In this document: positions 44,276-52,900 of the stretch, one piece after another
Layout: each line of letters starts with the position of its first letter
Position numbering within the stretch: position 1 is the stretch's first letter
NCBI RefSeq assembly: GCF_036345155.1
Contig: NZ_CP107772.1
Span: 7,316,001-7,380,000 of the forward strand
Reading direction: 5' to 3'
Origin: Streptomyces sp. NBC_00582
GTDB taxonomy: Bacteria; Actinomycetota; Actinomycetes; Streptomycetales; Streptomycetaceae
DNA: 64,000 bases
Notes under the pieces: generated by a model
Database searches by the model: none
What the model was told of the DNA's origin: nothing
The model's input: only the letters and a program-made list of their open reading frames with translations
Translations under genes and position numbers: made by a program

Positions 44276-45367
44276 TCAGCCCTGGACGGGCCTGCCGCGG
44301 CCCCAGGCCCAGGCGAGGCGGTCCGCGCCGGACTGGTTGGTGGTCTCCAGCCAGGGACGGTTCACCGGGCCGACCAGCTTCTGCACGGAGTAGATGTCGT
44401 CGGTGCGCAGCCCCGGCCAGTACACCGAGCCCATCTTCAGCTCGCGGAAGGTGTCGGTGACGGCCTGGATGAAGTTGATGTAGTTGTTGTCCGGCGTCTT
44501 CACGTTGTAGTTCAGGCCGTCGGTCATGGGCGCGCCGAACTCGTCGGCCACGGTCCGGTTCGCGCAGTCCCCGATGCGCACCTTCAGGTCGGCCACCCAC
44601 TGGTCGTAGGTGGCGTACGACTTCCAGAAGCCGTAGTGGTGCAGCGAGAGGTAGGTGCCCTTCAGGCGGGGGTCGGCGCAGACCGAGGTGACGTGGTCGT
44701 TGTAGCCGGCGCCGCTGACGAAGACCCGGTTGCGCGGCACGGACTCGTAGGTGTCGAGCCACTTCGCGGCGATGTCGGCCCACTCGGTGTCGGTGTAGCC
44801 GTGCGGCTCGTTCATCGGCTCGAAGTAGACGCGCCTGTCGTTCTTGTAGGCCTTGACGACGGTGTTCCACATCGGCCAGTAGGTGGCCTCGTCGTCGATG
44901 AAGCCGTCCTTGCGGTCGCCCGTGCCCTCCCAGTACGACACGATCACCTTGAAGCCCTGGTCGGAGGCCGCGTCGATGACCCCGCGGTACGACTTCCAGT
45001 ACGCCCCGTTCACCGTGTACGGGTTGATCGGCAGCCGGACCGTGTTGGCGCCGAGGTTGGCGCGGAACGCCGCGATGATCCGGGTCGCCTTGGCGTACGT
45101 CTGCCGGTAGCTGTCCGAGGTCGACAGACCGGACAGCTGGAGCAGGTCGTCGGCGAAGTTGTCGCGCGGGTCGGCCCAGTTCACGCCCTTGAACTGGGTC
45201 GTGTCGGCGGCGAGCCCGGACGTGGCCGGGGCGGCGGAGGCGGGGGCGGCGGCGAGGGTGCTGCCGACGGCCGCGGCCACGGCGACCGCGGCGAGGGCGG
45301 CCCGCAGCCGGGGTGAGCGGGAGGAGCGGGAGAAGCGGGAGGCGGCTGTGACGGGGGTCTTGCGCAT
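44276..45367 (-). CDS. secreted glycoside hydrolase family 5 cellulase-like enzyme
   Basis: This 363-residue protein has a long basic signal peptide (to ASAAP, about residue 46). The GH5 barrel shows TVRLPINPYT, the acid/base Glu in VYFEPMNEPHGY, STYLSLHHYGFW-type strand residues (YLSLHHYG) and the nucleophile Glu in TVADEFGAPM. No carbohydrate-binding module is present. It probably acts on beta-1,4-glucan or mannan outside the cell. Two copies of a 16-bp palindrome upstream suggest control by a LacI-type repressor. Confidence 0.88.
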   Translation of the reverse strand: MRKTPVTAASRFSRSSRSPRLRAALAAVAVAAAVGSTLAAAPASAAPATSGLAADTTQFKGVNWADPRDNFADDLLQLSGLSTSDSYRQTYAKATRIIAAFRANLGANTVRLPINPYTVNGAYWKSYRGVIDAASDQGFKVIVSYWEGTGDRKDGFIDDEATYWPMWNTVVKAYKNDRRVYFEPMNEPHGYTDTEWADIAAKWLDTYESVPRNRVFVSGAGYNDHVTSVCADPRLKGTYLSLHHYGFWKSYATYDQWVADLKVRIGDCANRTVADEFGAPMTDGLNYNVKTPDNNYINFIQAVTDTFRELKMGSVYWPGLRTDDIYSVQKLVGPVNRPWLETTNQSGADRLAWAWGRGRPVQG

Positions 45368-45381
45368 CGACTTGCCCTTTC

Positions 45382-45415
45382 CGGACGACGATGTTTACGT
45401 AAACATCGTCGTCCG
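45382..45415. promoter_or_regulatory. long palindromic operator upstream of the GH5 gene
   Basis: A perfect 34-bp palindrome has the core ATGTTTACGTAAACAT (45391-45406), extended on both sides by CGGACGACG/CGTCGTCCG, and lies 15 bp before the start codon at 45367. The central ACGT and AT-flanked arms look like a LacI-family site. Confidence 0.75.
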
Positions 45416-45425
45416 CGAGCGGGCG

Positions 45426-45441
45426 ATGTTTACGTAAACAT
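45426..45441. promoter_or_regulatory. second copy of the ATGTTTACGTAAACAT operator
   Basis: This 16-bp core is identical to that at 45391-45406, with centres 35 bp apart and no extended arms. Paired operators permit cooperative or looped repression of the cellulase gene. Confidence 0.75.
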
Positions 45442-45527
45442 GGCGGCGCCGGAAGCTTGGCACCCTGCCCGGTGATCGTCAAGGTTTCGCGCGCGTAACG
45501 TTTGCGGGTCGGCACCCCCGCGACCGC

Positions 45528-46568
45528 TCAGGAGGCGGCCAGCGGGTTGAGGGTGAGCGGCGCGATCCGGCCCTCCAGCATGGCGCCGATGCCCTGCGCG
45601 GCGCAGATGTCGGGACGCTCCGCGATGTGCACCGGCATCCCGGTGGCCTGCCGCAGCATGTGGTCGAAGCCCGGCAGCAGCGCGGAGCCGCCGACCATCA
45701 TGATCCCGCGGTCGGCGAGGTCGGCGACCAGGTCCGGCGGACAGTCCCGCAGCACCCTGCCGATCCCGTCCAGCACGGCCGTCAGCGGGGTCTCGATCGC
45801 GCCCCGGACGGCGGCGGTGTCGACGAGGACGGACCGCGCGAGTCCCGTCGCGACGTCCCGTCCGTGGATCTCCGTGGAGGACGGGCCGTGCGGGGTGAGC
45901 CCGTTGCCGGACAGGGCCAGCTGCAACGGTCGTACGGACTGGCTGGGCAGCATCAACTCGTGCTCGTGGCGCAGGTGTTGCACGATCGCGTGGTCCACGG
46001 CCTCACCGCCCACCGGGATCCGCTCGGCGGTCACGATCGAGCCGAGCGAGAGCACCGCGATCTGGGTGGCGGCCGCCCCGCACACCATGATCATCGTGGC
46101 CTCGGGATGCTCCACCGGCAGCCCGCAGCCGACCGCGGCGGCGATCAGGGTGTCCACCAGCTCCACCCGGCGCGAACCCAGACCGACCAGCGTCTCGATC
46201 GTGGCGCGGCGGGCCAGCGGGTCGGCGTCGTGCGGGGTGCAGGCGGCGGCCCGCAGGAACGGCTTGCGGCGCAACTGCCGGCGGACCTTGTCGCCGAGCA
46301 GATGCCGCAGCATGCGCTGGGCCATCTCGATGTCGACGACCGTGCCGCCGGAGACCGGCCGCATCACCCGGATGTAGTCCGGGGTGCGGCCGGTCATCCG
46401 CTCGGCGAACTCGCCCACCGCGATCAGCGCGCCGGTACGGGTGTTCACGGCGGCAACGGACGGCTGGTCCACCACCAGCCCGGCCCCCCGCACATACACC
46501 CGGGTCCGTGCCGCACCGAGATCGACGGCGAAGTGGCAACGGCGCAGCTGCTCCAGACTGGCGGTCAT
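45528..46568 (-). CDS. mbl: MreB-like actin-family protein (Mbl type)
   Basis: This 346-residue protein has the actin-fold phosphate loops FAVDLGAARTRVYVRG and a second in VLSLGS, MVCGAAAT, and the adenosine motif GIMMVGGSALLPGFDHML. It is divergent from canonical MreB, e.g. the DxGTxxT motif is DLGAARTR and the usual GTAN region is QPSVAAV. S. coelicolor carries an Mbl of this kind involved in spore-wall integrity; a role in sporulation is inferred. Confidence 0.85.
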   Translation of the reverse strand: MTASLEQLRRCHFAVDLGAARTRVYVRGAGLVVDQPSVAAVNTRTGALIAVGEFAERMTGRTPDYIRVMRPVSGGTVVDIEMAQRMLRHLLGDKVRRQLRRKPFLRAAACTPHDADPLARRATIETLVGLGSRRVELVDTLIAAAVGCGLPVEHPEATMIMVCGAAATQIAVLSLGSIVTAERIPVGGEAVDHAIVQHLRHEHELMLPSQSVRPLQLALSGNGLTPHGPSSTEIHGRDVATGLARSVLVDTAAVRGAIETPLTAVLDGIGRVLRDCPPDLVADLADRGIMMVGGSALLPGFDHMLRQATGMPVHIAERPDICAAQGIGAMLEGRIAPLTLNPLAAS

Positions 46569-46783
46569 GGCAGGTCCTCCCGAGAGCGCAGACCATGGAG
46601 GCCGCCCGGCCGGCGGTCCTCATGTGCGGGTGGGCCGCCGGACGGCCGGCCTCCCTCGCATCCTGCGGGGACCACGAGGGGGGACGCCTCTTCAAGAGGG
46701 CCGGGCGGGGCGCGCCCGAATGGGGGGTTGTCCCGGGCGGGCGCTCCACGGGCCGCCGGGCAGGGGCTCGGGGCCTGTCGCGG

Positions 46784-48907
46784 TCAGCTGCTCCTGAGCG
46801 CCGGTTCCGGGGTGGGCTCGGCCTCCTCCCGGTCGGGGCCGTCGGACCGCCGGAACAGCGCGCTCGGCCACCACATCCAGCGGCCGACGTCCAGGGTCAG
46901 CGCGGTGACCAGGACCGAGCGGACGACCAGCGTGTCCAGCAGGACGCCGAACGCCACCGTGAATCCGAGCTCGGCCGCGAACACCAGCGGCAGCGAGGCC
47001 ATCGCCGCGAACGTGCCGGCCAGCACCAGCCCCGCCGAGGTGATCACCCCGCCGGTGGCGGACAGACCGGTCAGCGCCCCGCGCCGGGTCCCGTGCCGGA
47101 GGGCCTCCTCACGCACCCGGGTGACGAGGAAGATGTTGTAGTCGATGCCCAGCGCGACCAGGAACACGAACGCCAGCAGCGGGAAGGAGGCCTCCGCCCC
47201 CGCGAAGCCGAACACATGGTCGAACACCAGGGCGCTCACCCCGAGTGCCGCGCCGAACGACAGCACCACCGTCGCCATCAGCAGCAGCGGCGCGACGACC
47301 GCCCGCAGCAGCAGCGCGAGGACGAGGAACACCACGACCAGCACGATCGGGATGATCACCGCGGAGTCGCGGGCCGCCGCCTCCTGGGTGTCGAGGAGGA
47401 CCGCCGTCGTCCCGCCGACCTCGGCCCGCGCGCCCTCGACCCGGTGGACCGCGGTCCTGGCCCGCTCGACCGTGCGCATCGCGGCCGTACCGCTCGGCTC
47501 GTCCCGCAGCTCGCCCAGGACGAGGGCCTGACCGTCCTTCACCACGGGCGCGGACACCCGGGCGACGCCCGGGACGCCGGACAGCGCCGACCGCACCCCC
47601 TCCGCCGCGCCCGCCTCCGCCACCACGTACACCGGATCGCCCGAACCGGCGGGGAAGTGCCGGGAGCGGATCTCCTCGCCGACCACCGTCTGCGGCCGCC
47701 CGGTGAACTGGTCCGTGCCGGCCAGCCCGTCGGCCCGCAGCCCGACCGTCCCGAGCGCCAGGGCACCGAGGACGAGTGCGGTACCGGCCCACACGAGCCG
47801 CGGGCGACCGGCCACGGCCGTGCCCACCCGCGCCCAGACACCCTCGGCGACCGCAGCGGCCCCCGGCGTCGCGTCGTACGACGGTGTCGTCGGCCAGAAG
47901 ATCCAGCGGCCGCAGACGACCAGCAGCGCCGGCATCAGGGTGGTCATGGCGAGCAGACCGACGAGGACGCCGACGGCGCAGGCCGGACCGAGACCCTGGG
48001 TGGAGTTGAGGGCGGCCAGCATCAGCAGCGTCAGACTGACCGCGACCGTCGCGGCACTGGCGACGATCGCGGGGCCGGAGCGCCGCAGGGCCCGGGCCAT
48101 CGCCGCATGCCGGTCCTCGTGCCGCCGCAGCTCCTCCCGGTACCGCGAGGTGAGCAGCAGGGCGTAGTCGGTGGCGGCGCCGAAGACCAGCACGGTCAGG
48201 ATGAAACCGGTCTGCTTGTTGACGGTGAGTCCGGCGTTCCTCGCCAGGACGTAGATCACCGCCTCGGACGTGACCAGGGCCCCGCCCGCGGTCAGCAGCG
48301 GCAGCAGGGGGAGTACCGGGCTGCGGTAGGTGAGCAGCAGGATCAGCACCACCACCGACGCCGTGATCGCCGTCAGCGCGCCCCCCGAGCCGAAGGCCTT
48401 GATGGAGTCGGAGGCCTGACCGGCCGGCCCCGTGACATGGAACCCGAGACCGCCCCCGTCCCGCTCGCCCACCTCGGTCAGCGCGTCGACGACCTTGCCG
48501 ATCCCCTCCCAGCCCGTCCGGTCCTTGTGCACCTGGACCACGGTCTGCACGGCCTTGCCGTCCGCGGAGGGCACGGGCCCCTGCGGGGTGCCCTCGACGC
48601 CCTTCACGCCCTCGAAGGCCTCGGCGTCGGCCCGGGCCTTGGCCAGATCGGCGGCGGTGATGCCCTCGGGCCGGTCGTAGATCACCAGCGCGGGCACGGT
48701 GTCGGCGGGCTGGAACCGCGCCACCCGCTCGACGACCCGGGTCGACTCCGCGTCACCGGGCAGCCAGGCCGCGTTGTCGTTCTGCTCGACATCACCGAGC
48801 CGGCCCGCCAGCATCAGGGCCGGGACCAGCAGCACCGCCCAGACGGCGAGCACGACCCACTTCCCCCGCCGGCCGCTCACCAGGGACACCAGGGTGCGCG
48901 GCATCAT
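46784..48907 (-). CDS. MMPL/RND family membrane exporter
   Basis: This 707-residue protein has its start at ATG 48907 overlapping the sigma gene stop by 4 nt (ATGA). It has about twelve TM segments in two halves, each starting with one TM, a large extracellular loop (about residues 40-175 and 385-520) and five TMs. Family signatures: VFGAATDYALLLTSRYREEL and FVFLVALGIDYNIFLVTRVREEA, with the charged residues of the proton relay (Asp-Tyr). Actinobacterial MMPLs export lipids or drugs. Coupling to an ECF sigma factor suggests stress-induced expression. Confidence 0.92.
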   Translation of the reverse strand: MMPRTLVSLVSGRRGKWVVLAVWAVLLVPALMLAGRLGDVEQNDNAAWLPGDAESTRVVERVARFQPADTVPALVIYDRPEGITAADLAKARADAEAFEGVKGVEGTPQGPVPSADGKAVQTVVQVHKDRTGWEGIGKVVDALTEVGERDGGGLGFHVTGPAGQASDSIKAFGSGGALTAITASVVVLILLLTYRSPVLPLLPLLTAGGALVTSEAVIYVLARNAGLTVNKQTGFILTVLVFGAATDYALLLTSRYREELRRHEDRHAAMARALRRSGPAIVASAATVAVSLTLLMLAALNSTQGLGPACAVGVLVGLLAMTTLMPALLVVCGRWIFWPTTPSYDATPGAAAVAEGVWARVGTAVAGRPRLVWAGTALVLGALALGTVGLRADGLAGTDQFTGRPQTVVGEEIRSRHFPAGSGDPVYVVAEAGAAEGVRSALSGVPGVARVSAPVVKDGQALVLGELRDEPSGTAAMRTVERARTAVHRVEGARAEVGGTTAVLLDTQEAAARDSAVIIPIVLVVVFLVLALLLRAVVAPLLLMATVVLSFGAALGVSALVFDHVFGFAGAEASFPLLAFVFLVALGIDYNIFLVTRVREEALRHGTRRGALTGLSATGGVITSAGLVLAGTFAAMASLPLVFAAELGFTVAFGVLLDTLVVRSVLVTALTLDVGRWMWWPSALFRRSDGPDREEAEPTPEPALRSS

Positions 48908-49842
48908 CGGCCCCCCGGCGTTCCGTCGAGGTGGGAGAGCTTGTCGGGATTGGCGACGGCGTAGATCCCGCACACCCGGTCCCCGTCCGGGGTGAGGTCG
49001 AGGACGAGGACGGCGTACGGGGTGTCGCCGGCGAACAGCAGCGCCGACGGATCGCCGTTGACGCTGCGGTAGGCGATGCGCAGGCCCTCGCCGGAGCGGG
49101 GCGCGACCGAGGCGAGCAGCCGGGCCACCTTGTCCCGGCCCCGGAGCGGCCGCAGGCCTCCCGCGCCCTTGCCCCCGCCGTCGCCCCACAGGGTGACGTC
49201 CGGCGCCAGGAGCCGCAGCAGGGCGTCGAGGTCACCGCCGAGCGCGGCGGCCAGGAACCGTTCGGTCACCTGCCGCCGGACCTGCGGATCGGGCTCGTAC
49301 CGGGGGCGCCGGGCGTGGACGTGCTCGCGGGCACGGTGGGCGAGCTGACGGATCGCCGCGGGGCTGCGGCCGAGGATCTCCGCGATCTCGGTGTGGGCGT
49401 AGCCGAACACCTCGTGCAGCACGAACACCCCCCGCTCCAGCGGGGTGAGCGTCTCCAGCACCACCAGCAGCGCCATCGACACGGACTCGGCGCGCACGGC
49501 CGCGTCCTCCCCGTCGGCGGGGGCCGGGGCGTCACCCAGCGGCCCGACGAGCGGCTCCGGCAGCCAGGGCCCGACATAGGTCTCCCGGCGGCGGCTGACG
49601 GCGGCCCGGTGGGCGAGGGCCCCGTTGACGGCGATCCGCACCAGATAGGCGCGCGGACGGCCGATCGCCTCCGCGCCCTCCGCCTCGTGCCGGGCCGCCC
49701 ACGACAGCCAGGTCTCCTGCAGCACGTCCTCGGTGTCGGAGACGCTGCCGAGCATGTTGTAGACGATGGAGAACAGCAGCTCCCGGTGGTCGGCGAACAC
49801 CTGGGTCGCGGTGTGCGCCACCGGCTGCGGTGGGTGGGACAT
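48904..49842 (-). CDS. ECF sigma factor, ECF41 (SigJ-like) group with C-terminal SnoaL-like domain
   Basis: This 312-residue protein has region 2 (FSIVYNMLGSVSDTEDVLQE), the group-specific YVGPWLPEPLV linker, region 4 (LEILGRSPAAIRQLAHRAR-type segment) and a C-terminal SnoaL-like extension that ends with NPDKLSHL, the conserved NPDKL of ECF41. In this group the extension regulates the sigma factor in place of an anti-sigma factor. A typical ECF41 promoter sits upstream of its own gene. It is co-transcribed with an MMPL exporter instead of the usual carboxymuconolactone decarboxylase/oxidoreductase target. Confidence 0.92.
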   Translation of the reverse strand: MSHPPQPVAHTATQVFADHRELLFSIVYNMLGSVSDTEDVLQETWLSWAARHEAEGAEAIGRPRAYLVRIAVNGALAHRAAVSRRRETYVGPWLPEPLVGPLGDAPAPADGEDAAVRAESVSMALLVVLETLTPLERGVFVLHEVFGYAHTEIAEILGRSPAAIRQLAHRAREHVHARRPRYEPDPQVRRQVTERFLAAALGGDLDALLRLLAPDVTLWGDGGGKGAGGLRPLRGRDKVARLLASVAPRSGEGLRIAYRSVNGDPSALLFAGDTPYAVLVLDLTPDGDRVCGIYAVANPDKLSHLDGTPGGR

Positions 49843-49877
49843 CGTGGGCCTCCCGTCGCGGATGCTTTCCGAACTGA

Positions 49878-49905
49878 GAGGGCGCCGGGCCGCCCGAGTG
49901 TGACA
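49878..49905 (-). promoter_or_regulatory. autoregulatory ECF41 promoter
   Basis: On the coding strand TGTCACA (49905-49899) matches the ECF41 -35 consensus exactly; after 17 nt comes CCTC (49881-49878), one mismatch to the CGTC -10. Translation starts 36 nt further on at 49842. Confidence 0.65.
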
Positions 49906-49932
49906 TCGCCGCCTCGCCATGTGACCCACATC

Positions 49933-52900
49933 TCATCGAGGGGGGTGCTCCAGGGACCGGGCCGCCTCCAGCACGTGGGTGAGCGAGGACACCGTGACCG
50001 CGCAGCCGGCCTCGCGCAGCGCCTGCTCGACCGTGGGGTTGCGGGCGAGACCGATGAACCGCAGGCCCACCTGCTGGGCGGCGGTCAGCTCGGCGAGCGT
50101 CGAGCCGATCAGGACGCCGGTGCGGGCCGGGGCGCCCCGCGGGGACAGCGCGCGCAGCAGACAGTCCGGGTGCGGCATGAGCCGGCCGAGGTCGTCGGCG
50201 CGGCCGTGCACCCCCGCGAGCAGCGGCAGCCGGTGGGTCTCCAGATGCCGGCGCACGGCCGGCTCGCAGACGTCCGTGGCGACCCCCACCCGCCGCCCGG
50301 CGGAGTGCAGGGCGCGGACCAGGGCCAGCGAGTGATGGGTCGTCGGCGCGTCCGGTACGGCCCGCAGCTCCAGCGCGTCGAGCCCTTCCCGCAGGAGCGG
50401 GCCGACCGGGTCCTGCGCGAAGGCGCGCAGGACGTCCAGCGGATGCACGAACAGCTCCCGGGCCGCCCCCGCGTCCCCCGCCGCCCGGCCACGCAGCGCG
50501 TCCTCGGGATCACGGTGTTCCGCCACCACCCGCAGCAGCTCCAGCGCGGCGGCGCGGGCGCTCGTCGCCGTGAACAGCCGCACCAGCGGGCCGTCGAAGC
50601 CGAGCAGCACGGTCTCGGCGTCCGCGAGCAGCTCGGAGAGGGAACGGGCGGTGGCGGTCGTGCCGGGCAGCTCCGGGGGCGGGGCGTAGTCGGGCGCGAG
50701 GGTGGCGGTGCAGCTGACATGGAGCCCCGGTACGGGCCACCGCCCGAGCTGTGCGTTGACGGCCCGCTGGGCGCCCGCGGGCCGGCGTACGGAGTGATGG
50801 CGGGTGATCCGGGGCGCCGCCTCCCGGACGTGCTCCAGCAACCGCTCCGCGACGCCTGCGACCTCCGCCCGTACGAACGCCACCGGATCGGCGACCCGCC
50901 AGGACAGCTCCACGGCGGCGGTGAAGTCTCCCTTGCCGGAGCTGGGCAGGGAGACCTGGTGGACGGCGTGCCGCGGGGTGAGGTCCACCTCGTAGTACGT
51001 CACCGGACGGGGCGCCTCTCCGCCGTACGGGTCGGCCGGGTTGAGCAGCGTGAGCGGCCCCTCGGGGCCGGTGTGCACGACGGCGCTGCGCCCGGGCGCG
51101 GGCATCCCGAGCCGCCCGAGATCGTCGACGACCTCGGGCCCTCTCACCAGCTCCCGCCGCTCTCCACCCGGGTGGTACCAGGCGTTGGGCGCCCCGGATT
51201 CCCCGAGCAACGGATGGAACCGGTACGGCCCGGAGGCGGCGGAACTCGCGGTGAAGCGGCCGTAGAGCTCCGGCGACACGACGATCAGCATCCGCCCCCC
51301 GGACCGCACACTCCGCCGCTCCGGAATCCCGAACGCCACGAGCAGCCGCGGCGCCTCACCGAGGGTGGCCCAGTGCTCGGGCAGCCACCGCAACGCCGCC
51401 ACCAGCACGGGAAGCAGATCGGTCCCGTCCGCCACCCGCACGGAGTACCCGTTGGGCCGGACCCGCACCTCGTACTGCTGAGGCGTGAGCGCTCCCCGCT
51501 CGAGCACCTGATGAACGGCGTACTCGAGCGCGATCCGGCTCCCGGGGTGAGCGGAGAGATCGGCGTCGGTCTCGAAACGGAGGGGAGGCGGCGAGACCTC
51601 CGCCAACGCGGCGGTCAGATCCCGGCGCAGCGACCGCAAACGCACGCGGGCGGCTTCGGCGGCGGGGCCGGGAACGCCTTCGAGGGGGTCGCCACGGAAG
51701 AGGGCGAGCGTTTCCTGGAGCAGGGTGCGGCGCTGACTGGGGACCAGCACCTCGCAGGCGAAGACGTCGACGTACGCGCCCGCCATGTGCAGGGCGTAGC
51801 CGTCGGAGACCGCGGCCAGGGTGCCGGGGCCCAGGAGACGGCCCAGCTCCCCGGCGAGGGCGTCCAGAGCGCGCCTGCGCTCCCGCTCGGCAGGCGCTTG
51901 TTCCCACAGACCCGCCGCCAGTTCCTCATGGGTCAGCCGGCGCCCGTCGTTGAGCACCAGCATGCACAGCATGGCTTGGGCGTGGGGGGAAGGAAGGCCC
52001 AGTGCTTCCGAGGAGCGGCTGATGCGCAGCGGGCCCAGCATGCGGATCTCCAGCGGGTCGGCCTCCCGTGCCTCGGCGAGCCGGGCCGGCGCGGACGACG
52101 GGACCGTGCCGTCGGCGATCTCGGCGAGCAGCGCGTGGTGGGACGGGGGAGCCGGCACATCCGGAGCGAGCCGCGCAAGCAGCCGGTGGAAGGCGGCGGT
52201 GTCCGACTCCGCGCCCGTGGAACCGAACCGGTCGCCGAGCGCGAACCGGCTCAGCACCAGCCGGCCGTCGGGCCGCAGCAACAGCCCCTCGGCGTCCCCC
52301 TGCCCCCGCACCAGCCCCCGCTCGTGCAGCGCGCTCAGCCCGGCCGTGCCGTCGCACACCAGTCGTGCGAACACCGCCAAGGACACACCGGGCCCGCTGC
52401 CGGCGACCAGCTCGGCCATCGTCACGCCGTCCACGAACTGCGCGACCAGATACGGCCTTTCGCCCTCCACCCCGAAGTCCGTCACCCGCACCACATGCGG
52501 ATCGTCGATCTCGGAGAGGGCCCGCGCCTCCCGCAGGAAGCGTTCCCGGGACGCGGGCCGCTCCGGGTACAGGTGGACGACGACCGGCCTGTCGGTGCGT
52601 ACGTCCACCGCGCTCCACACCCGCTGCCCCGCCCCGCGTCGCTCCAGCAGCCGGTACCGTCCGCCGATCAGCTCTTCGGCGGCAGTCCCGCCCAGCCGCC
52701 GTACGGTCTCCGGGCTCACCGTCGCGAACGCCGTCCCGTCGCTCTCCCCGTGGCCTCCGGCCGCCGCCGCGCGGAACTCACCCACCGTCAGGCCGGCCCG
52801 CTCGTCGATCAACTTCCCGATCCGATCGAGGAGTTCGACCGTGCGGGCGCGTGTCGAGCGGGGGAGGGTGCGGAGGAGGAGGTCGCGTACGCCGGGGCGG

